Assembly (NCBI GenBank): GCA_032622095.1
Contig: CP136067.1
Coordinates: forward strand, 99,128,707-99,192,706
Direction: 5' to 3'
Length of the DNA: 64,000 nucleotides
From: Siphonodentalium dalli
Taxonomy: Eukaryota > Mollusca > Scaphopoda > Gadilida > Siphonodentaliidae
A program made the translations under genes and the position numbers. Positions within the stretch are counted from its first letter, which is position 1. Each line of letters opens with the position of its first letter. The notes under the pieces were generated by a model that was not told the origin of the DNA, searched no databases, and saw only the letters and a list, made by a program, of their open reading frames with translations. Positions 45,225-56,570 of this stretch are shown here, piece after piece.

Positions 45225-47496
45225 TAAATCGATTCGATATAGCGCGAATAATAAATTGCCAGTCATATAATTTGCACGGTTAGAATCTGTGTGGCTTCAT
45301 CTTTCCAACGATATATAATATGTATGTATCCGTTTTAGTTATCTGCCTCAATTATTAGGTACAAGTGGTACGGGGATCTTTTATCAGGATAAAATCACTG
45401 CGTAACATCTATGACGTCGTCAGAGGTCATAAAGTTAGATTACGTTAACTCTCACCCTGCCGATGCATTTGACTGTGTCGCGTTAACTCATCACCGGCCG
45501 AGGTATCCGCAAATGACATTGGGCTATATATCTCGGAAACGGGTGTAGCTATCGACTTGAAATTTGGTATGTGAATGTATCTTGCCCCGGATACGAATTT
45601 TATCGGGTCGCCGAGCACGTGCGACGCCAGCTTCGCGCATGCGCAGACGAGATCTCGTAAACGGGTTGAGATATTGACTTTAAATTTGGTATGTGAATGT
45701 ATCTTGCCCCGGATACGAATTTTATCGGGTCGCCGAGCACGTGCGACACCAGCTTCGCGCATGCGCAGAACAGATCTAGGAAACGGGTGGAGCAATCGAC
45801 TTGAAATTTGGTTTTTTAATAGCCCGGACGAAGTCGGGTCACCTTCTAGTCTATTATATATTTTGAAAGATCTGTGTATGTGTTTGTTTGTGTGTTTGAA
45901 ATCGATGGACTCCAAAACGACTAAGCCAATTTCGATGAAATTTGGTATTTGGATGTGTTTTCGGCCGGAGACGAACATAGGCATATTTATTTGTCCGTGC
46001 GAGGTCAACGTTTCACGTGCGGAGGTCAAATCTATTTTTACGCCGTTTTTGCGCTAATATATTTCAGTTCGGTGCTCACAAATCGATTCGATATAGCGCG
46101 AATAATAAATTGCCAGTCATATAATTTGCACGGTTAGAATCTGTGTGGCTTCATCTTTCCAACGATATATAATATGTATGTATCCGTTTTAGTTATCTGC
46201 CTCAATTATTAGGTACAAGTGGTACGGGGATCTTTTATCAGGATAAAATCACTGCGTAACTTCTATGACGTCGTCAGATGTCATAAAGTTAGATTACGTT
46301 AACTCTCACCCTGCCGATGCATTTGACTGTGTCGCGTTAACTCATCACCGGCCGAGGTATCCGCAAATGACATTGGGCTATATATCTCGTAAACGGGTGT
46401 AGCTATCGACTTGAAATTTGGTATGTGAATGTATCTTGCCCCGGATACGAATTTTATCGGGTCGCCGAGCACGTGCGACACCAGCTTCGCGCATGCGCAG
46501 ACCAGATCTAGGAAACGGGTGGAGCAATCGACTTGAAATTTGGTTTTTTAATAGCCCGGACGAAGTCGGGTCACCTTCTAGTCTATTATATATTTTGAAA
46601 GATCTGTGTGTGTGTTTGTTTGTGTGTGTGTTTGAAATCGATGGACTCGAAAACGACTAAGCCAATTTCGATGAAATTTGGTATTTTAGGGTATTTTCGG
46701 CCGGAGACGAACATAGGCATATTTATTTGTCCGTGCGAGGTCAACTTTTCACGTGCGGAGGTCAAATCTATTTTTACGCCGTTTTGCGCTAATATATTTC
46801 AGTTCGGTGCTCACAAATCGATTCGATATAGCGCGAATAATAAATTGCCAGTCATATAATTTGCACGGTTAGAATCTGTGTGGCTTCATCTTTCCAACGA
46901 TATATAATATGTATGTATCCGTTTTAGTTATCTGCCTCAATTAATAGGGAGAAGTGGTACGATCTTTTATCAGGATAAAATCAATGCGTAACTTCTATGA
47001 CGTCGTTAGAGGTCATACAGTTAGATCACGTTAACTCTCACCCGGCCGATGCATTTGACTGTTTCAGACGTCTTGGCGATATCTCGGGCACCGATGGTAA
47101 TTTAGCTTTACGTTGAAACTTGATAATTAATGAGTGTGTGTATATGAGGCGCGTTTATATACTTCAGTGGAAATCAAATCTGGCGGATTTTTACGGACGA
47201 AATTAATTTGATGCATAGGGTATCTCGGTATCCGCTGGGCCGATTTCCCGGTATCCGCTGGGCCGATTTCCACCATTTTTGGGGTGTTGGTGTTTGACCC
47301 CACCTGACCTTGACCTTCAAAATGGTCAATTCAAGGTCAAATCGGGTAAAACCGGATGGATTTCGACGGGTACTTTTGTCGGGTACTTTTGTTCGGGCAG
47401 TGTTTTGGACGGGTCAAATCGTGACCCCACTTGACCTTGGCCTTCAAAATAGACAATTCAAGGTCAAACCCCGGACGAAGTCGGGTCACCTTCTAG
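45225..47496 (+). mobile_element. Second Helitron-like array (partial unit plus two units)
   Basis: Starts inside a unit (its CTAG at 45846-45849), then a 732-bp unit (45850-46581), then a 915-bp terminal unit (46582-47496) identical in type to 35337-36251. The 732-bp unit has a type-3 5' part and a single-subrepeat type-2 3' part, so it is a recombinant not found in the first array. Confidence 0.8.
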
Positions 47497-48493
47497 TATC
47501 ATATATACGGGCGTTAGCCAGAGTAGAGATTCATGGCATGTTCTAATTTCCATTATACTTCTAGTTGGGTTGGATACATTATGACAATCTGAACAGTTAT
47601 GTGAACTTTATTAAACTCACTTGGCCGTTTCCGCTCCACAATATATCTAAATAATATTTGCTATTGAATTTTTCCCGGTATTGAAATTCGTCGATAAATA
47701 CTTTAGTTACCTTTCTACGGTCATTATATGTCCCGCAAGAGAATTGAAGTAATAAAAATTACAAATTTGAACACGATATTTCGGAAATTGGGACCCAAAC
47801 AAAAAACAGCCGTACGCACGGCACGGAGTGTTCAGAGAAAAGCGTCCAGTACAGTCTATTCCTGATATGGTATACCATATATATAGAAGCAAAGAGCGTT
47901 TGCATTACATAATTTTTTTTTTTTTATATTACATTACATAACTGAGTCAAATAAAATTTATTATTTTATTCGTGTGATTATATTAGTTTCTGTTAAATTC
48001 AAGCCATGCCCTTCCAGAATTCCAGAAAACAAAATGAGAAATTCACACACAAAATGCGATATTATTACCTGAAATTGGCGTTTGAAATTCCTGACAGTGA
48101 AAGGCCTTAATTGTATGTCCAAAATCAATTTCTTTCAAGGTGAGCATAATTATAATCATTGAACTTATATACCTGTCTCATATTTCAGACTTTCTGTTCA
48201 TCTGTTATTCTACTCAATTTATAACTTATGTTGAATAAAGAACTGAATTGAATTGAATTGAAACATGCCAGTACGGACCCGCCCCGCCGAAAAACTGGCA
48301 ACGCCAATGACAGTCTATATGCACCACAGGTGGTGGGATTCACCCCAATTACCGAATTTATGGGACCATATTTTTCTCGAGGCCGATCTTCCGATATAAT
48401 ATGATAATCCAGCTGCGGCCGATATCTAACAGGAACAAAAATAAAATGATTATGACTTTAACGATGTTACCCACACCCAATTTCGGCAATTTC
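47497..48493. other. Gene-free flank, second copy
   Basis: Duplicate of 36252-37248; no gene. Confidence 0.45.
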
Positions 48494-48706
48494 TAATAAG
48501 CGATATCACTGAGTCGCTACCATATTGGATCCAGGCAGCCCTCATTCCGCGGTTTAAGTGCTACATATCTGGATTTCATGAATATTTAAAACTCCATATA
48601 TATGGAATGCTACTCCAGAACTTTGACCTGTAGCGCTGATATGAATGCGTGGAACGGGGATGGGTGGATCCAATATGGTTTAGCGACTCAGTGGTCTCGT
48701 TTATTA
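48494..48706. mobile_element. Palindromic MITE type 1, second copy
   Basis: Duplicate of 37249-37461 with isolated base changes. Confidence 0.75.
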
Positions 48707-48721
48707 AACTACATCATTTCT

Positions 48722-48963
48722 AATACGCCATGTCACTAACTCGCGGCCATATTCGATCCACCAGGTTCGATTCTGTGGTTTTACTTAGTTTTCCATATAT
48801 GGAAGTCATGAATAATTCAAAAGCTCCATATTTGGAAATGCTATACTCCAAAACTTTGACATGTAGCACTAAAACCACGGAACCGGGGCTGGATGAATCT
48901 TTGAAACCACGGAACCGGACCTGGTGGATCCAATATGGCCGCGAGTTAGTGACAGTGCGTATT
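48722..48963. mobile_element. Palindromic MITE type 2, second copy
   Basis: Duplicate of 37477-37718. Confidence 0.75.
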
Positions 48964-49072
48964 GAACGTGAATAGTGTGCCCTTATCGGGAGGAACTTAT
49001 GTTTGAAGGTGACATGCTTGGATGTATAGGCTTAATTTAATCGACATTCAATATAATACATGCTATATATAG

Positions 49073-50153
49073 TAGTGATGCGGACCGGACCGGACCACCT
49101 TGTGCACTGCCAAGGCGGTCCAGTCCCGTCCGGTCCAGGCCACTCCGGTCCGGTACACATGTATGGACCGGTCCAAAACGGTCCGGTCCACCTATAATAG
49201 GCTATATGTTAATGAATTCTGAAGTTTTTACTCTGTATAGTACAAACTATAAGGTTACTGAGTTCAGTGCATTGCAATGAGTCCATATATCTTAAAACTT
49301 ACATTGTTTGCCGGTTGTATGCATCATTGTCTGTCTCTGGTGGGATATACTGGGAACGATGCACGATAATAGTATTTCTAGTAATGCGAAAATGCACTAA
49401 TTAAATGTATTGGACAGATATATAGCTAGGGCCAGAATGTGTTATAACCAATCTAACATGGCACTCAACTGATCGTATGCATGATTCGTATCATACTTAT
49501 TTTCATTAAATTGACATTTAAACGAAATAACTATACTGATGACAATTATACAAATGTGTACTAATATGACTACTACATTACTATTGGAGTCTTGGATATT
49601 GTGATGGCAGATTGTATAGTCCTGACAATTTACAGTTATATACCTAAGTACAACTACTATTGAATTAATGTGACTGTCTTGTGTATGTACTATGTAATGT
49701 GATTTGCATGTTTCTTCGATAATTATAACTGTGAAAAACAATAGAATACTCGATTCATTATCCATCCAAATTGATTAGTTGATGCCATGTTACACTGTTT
49801 ATGACAAATAGTTCCATACTCATGCAGTTGCATGTTTGTCGCATTGATAGGATGCTACATAGTGTTGGCCAGTGTTACTCTATATACTAATACATTTTAA
49901 GGAAAGTGACATGTACAAAGTACATCTATACATTGTTTTCGTGGCATCAAATGTTTTATAGATATTAACCACTTGAATGCGTCAATACATCGTTGCTAAT
50001 ATGCAATAATATTCGCGATAGTTTATTATAACTGAAGTAAAATAGTGGACCGGACCGGAGAGTACCGGACCGGCGGCAAAAAGCGGTCCGGTCCGGTCCA
50101 GTGACACCCGGTCCGGACCGGACCGGTCCAAAGCGGTCCGGTCCGCATCACTA
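49073..50153. mobile_element. hAT-like element, second copy
   Basis: Duplicate of 37828-38908, including the flanking 8-mers. Confidence 0.7.
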
Positions 50154-50844
50154 CTATATAGGCCTTTATTATCAAAGTCCAATGTACATTATATTAGTGG
50201 GGTATAGATTAATAACAAAATTGTTCACTTTATGACTAAAGCATGAAATTGTGCATGCAGGTACAAATTCACATACTTATTGATTTTAGATTTGGATCCA
50301 CACTGAAGGGGTTTTCAGAATTTAAAGTGCATTTAGTAATTATATAAAATATTAAATGTCACAATTAATCGTACCATGGAATGTGCTATTTGAAAGTATG
50401 CCTCTGTGACATATTTTTCAGAATTATATTGTCATCAGACAAGGTCTGCTGGGTACAGTTACGATCAAAATATTTAACATTGAAACCAATGGAGATATTC
50501 ACGGTTTGTCCAAATACTCGTTGTGACATCACTTATTGGTAAGCATATTTCTATACTCTATTGCGAAAACGGCTCTGATGTGTAACCGGTTGTAACTATA
50601 GGAGTGATTTCATAAAGGCAAAAAACAATATAGTTATGCCACCAGATACAGTAATAAACAATATTATGGGACAAATGGCTCAGTAATATTGTCCAATATA
50701 AAGTATAATGATCAATGCTTACCGAGACTGAAGTTTTATGATACGGTTATAAAGTTGATGATATTTGTTAACAATTGATAACATTGTTAACCATCTCTAT
50801 ACTAAATATTTGGTGAGTATTATACAGTTATCGCCCGCGATTGA
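50154..50844. other. Gene-free stretch, second copy
   Basis: Duplicate of 38909-39599; no gene. Confidence 0.45.
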
Positions 50845-50954
50845 GTGAGACACGGGGATTTGTCGCCCGCTCGAGACCTGGAATGCACCCGAGGGCCGCC
50901 AGGCCCGAGGGTGACATTCCAGGTCGAGAGCGGCGACAAATCCCCGTGTCTCAC
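50845..50954. repeat. 110-bp hairpin, second copy
   Basis: Duplicate of 39600-39709. Confidence 0.85.
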
Positions 50955-52045
50955 GAAAACAAGGGTGACAACTGTTTTGTTCTCTGACAAAGGAGTACAC
51001 ACGAAGCTTCTCAATGGCATGCCTATAAGTACGCGTGTATATTCATTAATCCAGCTCAATTTAAAGAGTTAATTTTATGTTGGAATCCTCGCTTTTAGAA
51101 AATAAAACGTTCATATTTTGGATCAATTGATGAACCCGTCATTTGCGGAGCTATTGTCCGGTTAGTTTGCTGGTCACATGGTGAGAATCGGTTCACGGAA
51201 GGAGGAGTAAAGCAATTTCGAAGTAGATTAGCCATGCGGCGAAAGGTTCAGTGTCGTTTTAAATGAACGTAATGACGCAGGTAGACGTGTTAATTTCGAG
51301 AACGCTAAAATGTGAAACTTGGTGCCAAAATAAATTGACAACATAATGGTATTCCTGTGAAGTCGGAGGAATGTATAACCGAAGACAATTATCGATTGAT
51401 AAATAGTGAAGAGTGGCTATTTGATATTTAGAGCTTAGTACAGAAACGTATTTGTGACGAATGAACATCGTGTGTGCAATTCAAATTAGCAAACACCACA
51501 GTGGGGTTTATAAAATGCGTGTTTTCGGAAATTGTTAGAGAGCTGTGATGTAATCTCTGTGCGTTGAGTTCTTCGTAGTTCTATGTTTACTGGCAACATC
51601 TGAGCGGTCCATAACTGCCAGAAGAATAGGAGGCTCGTTGGATCCACTTCTAAAAATAGAATCTTTGGGTCTAAAATTGGTTGTACTAAAATATTCCCAA
51701 AACTTCCAAAATATCAAAACCCAAAAAAAAATTTCAAAACTTCCAAAAATTATTTTTTCCAAAAAATTTCAAAATCCCAAAACTTCCACAAAATTTCAAA
51801 ATCCCCAAATTTCAAAAAAAGAAAAAATTTCAAAAACCCCCAAAATTATTTCTCTAAAAAAAAAGTTTAAATAAAAAATTTATAACGAGTTTTCGGTTTC
51901 TGATAATCTCGATATTAAAATGTCGAATGTTAAATTATTTGCGTGTAATATCTTTCGTTATTTTTTTTGTTCAACCAATGTTTCAATGTATTTATTAATC
52001 GATGTTTAGAAATAGCTTTATTGGACATTGTGACCATCGGTATGA

Positions 52046-52306
52046 ATGCATACATTCCAGTGTTTATCGGACGCAGTTCATACATATATAATTGTCATAC
52101 CTGAAAATAGACACCATTACTCTTACATAAATAATAAAGAGCGTTTATTCTTTACACTCTCTATCCCAGATGAAGTTATTGAGTATATGACAGACATGTA
52201 TTACCGTGAATTATTGGAAGTATTGAGATGTACTATCTTGAATCACGAGCGGACAACCCCCCAGAATGAATTGTCATATTCGATGGAACATATTATGTAC
52301 ACGTAA
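52046..52306 (+). CDS. Small conserved ORF of the ATPase element, left arm
   Basis: 86 codons, same as 40802-41062 (Thr variant). Confidence 0.35.
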   Translation: MHTFQCLSDAVHTYIIVIPENRHHYSYINNKERLFFTLSIPDEVIEYMTDMYYRELLEVLRCTILNHERTTPQNELSYSMEHIMYT

Positions 52307-53324
52307 TCACACACGACATTGTGGGTAACAATGTGTCTTTCACACCTTGCTTTACCAAATGAATTCTATTATATTCCCGTTCACAAGTATATGCCATTCA
52401 GAAAACATATCGATTTAATGTCTGAGCAGAATTAGTTGTTTAACGGGTTAGTATCAATTAAGGTTGATAAACTGTGTCATTGTTAGCATTAACACGATAA
52501 TTAGTTATCCAAAACATGCATACATAATACGTCCAGGTCACTCAATGATAGAAATTGCATCGGTGTCATTGTTATAACAACATTACGTAATAACCACTTA
52601 TCATTCCATTCACACTTACGTTCATTTTGTATACCAAAAACTCCAGTTAGCACCGATGAGGTAACATTATATCACTGCTATTGTATCAGTTGATAGGTTC
52701 AGACAAGTTCGATGTTTAGAAATAGATAATAACAATTGTTAAATGTGCAGATAACTGTATGTAGGCCTACCAGTGGATGAATAGTCTGCCGGAGAAGTAC
52801 TGTGTAGACAGGTCTTGTCGGTAAGAGAGTCAGACGAGAAGTGAAGGCTCGGCTATTAAAACATAGTAATGCGATAGCGAACATCAAACGAGTCTGCGCA
52901 CGCATATCTGTCAAAGGATACAATGGCAGTCATTGGTCAATTTATCCCCGGTGTCAGCTCAGTACAATAACAGTCATTGGTCAATTTATCCCCGGTGTCA
53001 GCTCAGTACACAATCGGCACGAAGCCGGAGGTCATAATTACTCTTACGAATGAAGAGCGTTGAACATATACGAAATTATTACACGAATGAACTGAAATTT
53101 ATATTTCACATCTTACCAACAACAGATACAGACATAGTCATAGTGTTATACTATCTTACATGTACCCATGCTATGACATCATTCGAAGGGGCAATACACT
53201 CAAGGAGTTAAAGTGACACGAAACAAGGGACGTGATGTAATATTGGTGTTTGAATCTTAAAGGAACACAAGACACTCTAAAGGGACACTCATTATGAATG
53301 AATGTTAACAATACAAGCGCACGA

Positions 53325-53543
53325 ATGAAGAGCGTTGAACATATACGAAATTACTACACGAATGAACTGAAATTTATATTTCACATCTTACCAACAACAG
53401 ATACAGACATAGGCATAGTGTTATACTATCTTACATGTACCCATGCTATGACATACTTAAAGGGGGATAATGCACGCACGGTGTGGAATGTTAAAATGAC
53501 ACGAAACAAGGGACGTGATGCAATATTGGTGTTTGAATATTAA
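53325..53543 (+). CDS. Small ORF, second module, left arm
   Basis: Copy of 42081-42299 with one visible residue change (Ser to Leu). The shortened tandem duplicate lies at 53050-53211. Confidence 0.3.
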   Translation: MKSVEHIRNYYTNELKFIFHILPTTDTDIGIVLYYLTCTHAMTYLKGDNARTVWNVKMTRNKGRDAILVFEY

Positions 53544-53788
53544 AAGGAACACAAGACACTCTAAAGGGACACTCATTATGAATGAATGTTAACAATACAA
53601 GCGCAGTGGTTGAAAGTTAAAATGACAGATCAATATTTAAGGGTCAAATTTTCGGGCACTTAATGCACCTTTTATCATTACGTATCGTTTCTCACTCTAC
53701 AATTCCCAATAATCCACACACTCTCTCCCCCCAGCTTATAGATATATAACGAAAACGAGAATATCATGTTGATGAAGTTTATTGAAAT

Positions 53789-55576
53789 TTAATCGTCCGA
53801 ATTGTCATCACTTTCGTCAGAAGTGTCATATGTTACGTCCATGAATTTTTCTAGCATCGGTTTGTACTTTAATATTAACATTTTCACTGCATCACATTCT
53901 CCATAACCATTATTCAAATATTTGTCGACTTTATCCATGACTCTGTTGTGCAGAGTCCCATTGCGCAGCTGCAGATACGATACTATTGTCCAAGCATAAT
54001 CATTCATAAAGTGTATCATATCTTTACTTTTAAGGTCCTTGTCAGCTTGTTCTTTTGCTTCTGCGTCTTTCGAGCCATTTTCCTTATACGTGTCCACTTT
54101 ATCACTCCATTCCTCACGTGTTTTATCTCTACTTTCATCACACAAACTTTTGAAGTATTCATCTTCATTCAATTTAATTTCCTTATTCTGACTATCATCC
54201 GGGTCCTCAGTTAATTTTCGTTTTAACTTATTTTCTTGACACCAGTTTTTTACGTGTCTCTGAACATCATAATGATCTGCGAACAAAAGCCCACAGTCAT
54301 TACAAGGGTACGACATGTCTTCTCGAATGTCTATGTTTTGACGGCTCTTCTTATTAATTTCATCGAGCTCACCAGGTGGCCGTATGTCGTTAGTATAGTC
54401 ATTATGTTGACCCTGGGGCACAATATAATTATATGTTATGCCCTTCTGTTGACCAGGGAGTTCTCTGTCATCATATTTCATCGCATTCTGTTGACCCTGG
54501 GTCTCAGTGTCTTTTGTATGTTTTTTCATCCCATTCTGTTCATCTGGGTGTTCTCTGTCTTTTTGGAGATTGTATTTCATGCCATTCCATTCACCCCTAT
54601 GTTGGTTCGTGTCCTCTTTTAGTACATTCTGTCGCAGACGTAATGTGTCCGGGGTTGCGGCTTTTAAATCCACCAGTAGGTAACCGTACGGTTCACTCGT
54701 CGCTTCCGAAAACTCTCGAACCATACGCTGAGGACATTCAGGATACATCTGTCTTGATAATGTTGATATTAATCCCTTGTCGATTGGGTTATTGAACAAT
54801 ACCAAATATTGACAATTTCGTCGTTGCGTTGGATCTTTGTTGTAGTAGAAATTCTGGTTCAAACTTATCAAAGATAAGTTCAAATGGTGACTTCCTTCGG
54901 AATGCAAATCATTAACTCTCTGGTCTTTTGATGAAGTTTGCATCAAGTCATCGAGTATAACTCGATTTTTATACCGGGGGTTGATAAGAGAATCCAAGTT
55001 TGCTGGTATTCCTCGTATAAAGTTGACCTGAGGGGTGACGGTATACTTTAATTCGTCATATAGGGGCTGCCAATATTTATAAAACCATATTATTCTGTCA
55101 GGTGCGGGTGATATTTTTGAGGCAGACTTTTGTAGTAAGGTTTTCACGAAGTATGTCTTACCACAAGATGTCGGTCCACTTACACATGGCGTGAATGGAT
55201 GCTTGAAAATAAAATCTTCATGGACATTGGCCATTGGATCATCAAAGCAGGATGTTATGTCGCTTGGTGGCTGTTGTTGTGGTTGTTGTTGTTGTTGTTG
55301 TTGGTGGTGTTGTTGTTGTTGTTGTTGTTGTTGTTGGTGTTGTTGTTGTTGTTGTTGTTGTGGCTGATGATAATGTTGTTGTTGTTGTTGTTGTTGTTGT
55401 GGCTGATGTGGCTGATGATACTGTTGTTGTTGTTGTTGTTGTTGGTGTTGGTGTTGCGGCTGATGATACTGTTGTTGTTGTTGTTGTTCTGAAGGTGTGT
55501 GTTTAACTTTGATATGACGCTTCAAACTATCTTGCCAAGCATAGACTCTTAAGCACTCTTCACATTGATACTTCAT
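53789..55576 (-). CDS. Zinc finger-polyglutamine-A32/FtsK-like ATPase, copy 2 (left arm)
   Basis: A 595-codon gene with the same architecture as copy 1. The glutamine tract differs by CAA-unit gains and losses. It shares CLRVYAW, SCFDD and PCVSG with copy 3 rather than with copy 1, although copy 1 is its counterpart in the segmental duplication. Its Walker B strand reads NRVILDD where the others have NLVILDD; an arginine in this buried hydrophobic strand could harm ATPase function. TATA-like and polyadenylation signals are placed as in the other copies. Confidence 0.8.
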   Translation of the reverse strand: MKYQCEECLRVYAWQDSLKRHIKVKHTPSEQQQQQQYHQPQHQHQQQQQQQQYHQPHQPQQQQQQQQHYHQPQQQQQQQHQQQQQQQQQHHQQQQQQQPQQQPPSDITSCFDDPMANVHEDFIFKHPFTPCVSGPTSCGKTYFVKTLLQKSASKISPAPDRIIWFYKYWQPLYDELKYTVTPQVNFIRGIPANLDSLINPRYKNRVILDDLMQTSSKDQRVNDLHSEGSHHLNLSLISLNQNFYYNKDPTQRRNCQYLVLFNNPIDKGLISTLSRQMYPECPQRMVREFSEATSEPYGYLLVDLKAATPDTLRLRQNVLKEDTNQHRGEWNGMKYNLQKDREHPDEQNGMKKHTKDTETQGQQNAMKYDDRELPGQQKGITYNYIVPQGQHNDYTNDIRPPGELDEINKKSRQNIDIREDMSYPCNDCGLLFADHYDVQRHVKNWCQENKLKRKLTEDPDDSQNKEIKLNEDEYFKSLCDESRDKTREEWSDKVDTYKENGSKDAEAKEQADKDLKSKDMIHFMNDYAWTIVSYLQLRNGTLHNRVMDKVDKYLNNGYGECDAVKMLILKYKPMLEKFMDVTYDTSDESDDNSDD

Positions 55577-55784
55577 TTTCCTATATAATCAGTGAAATCG
55601 AGCGTTCTTCTATGCACCTATATTTATATAGAACAGAAACAAGGGAAACGTGGTGGACTAGTTAACTAGTGCAGGCTGTCGTTCACAACGTCTCTTAGTG
55701 TTGTTTGTACTGGATACAAATTTATCACATTAGCTACAATACAACCTACCTATCCAAATGTCAATGCAATTATGAGTGATTTCA

Positions 55785-56144
55785 ATATGAACACTCTATT
55801 ATATAGATATGTGTAACCTGGTGACTGACATGATGATACAGTTATGCACTAAATAATGGACTGCTTAACCACAGCAGAATTATAGGTAACTTTTCAGGAG
55901 TTAGTCGGAAATATGGCTTGTTGCCATTTATCGGAAAGCTCTCGACCCCGACGGCGGCGGCGGCACCACCGCCGCAGGTGCCGTCGAGAGCTTTCCGATG
56001 AATGGCAACAAGCCATATTTCCGACTAACTCCTGAAAAGTTACCTATAATTCTGCTGTGGTTAAGCAGTCCATTATTTAGTGCATAACTGTATCATCATG
56101 TCAGTCACCAGGTTACACATATCTATATAATAGAGTGTTCATAT
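55785..56144. repeat. Central palindrome of the complete dimer
   Basis: Same as 44544-44903. Here the inverted symmetry continues outward through both arms to the element ends. The embedded mariner-type core is at 55839-56090. Confidence 0.95.
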
Positions 56145-56298
56145 TGAAATCACTCATAATTGCATTGACATTTGGATAGGTAGGTTGTATTGTAGCTAAT
56201 GTGATAAATTTGTATCCAGTACAAACAACACTAAGAGACGTTGTGAACGACAGCCTGCACTAGTTAACTAGTCCACCACGTTTCCCTTGTTTCTGTTC

Positions 56299-56308
56299 TA
56301 TATAAATA
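56299..56308 (+). promoter_or_regulatory. TATA-like box of ATPase copy 3
   Basis: TATATAAATA lies 45-54 bp upstream of the ATG at 56353, followed by GAACGCTCGATTTCACTG. A short 5' leader would be expected. Confidence 0.5.
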
Positions 56309-56352
56309 TAGGTGCATAGAAGAACGCTCGATTTCACTGATTATATAGGAAA

Positions 56353-56534
56353 ATGAAGTATCAATGTGAAGAGTGCTTAAGAGTCTATGCTTGGCAAGAT
56401 AGTTTGAAGCGTCATATCAAAGTTAAACACACACCTTCAGAACAACAACAACAACAACAACAACAGTATCATCAGCCGCAACACCAACACCAACAACAAC
56501 AACAACAACAACAGTATCATCAGCCACATCAGCC

Positions 56535-56570
<36 letters not shown>

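Larger units (their letters stand above)
46299..56144 (+). repeat. Segmental duplication, downstream copy
   Basis: Direct copy of 35054-44903. The join between copies (44904-46298) is the right-arm remnant plus array units, consistent with rearrangement of repeats rather than transposition of the whole block. Confidence 0.9.
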
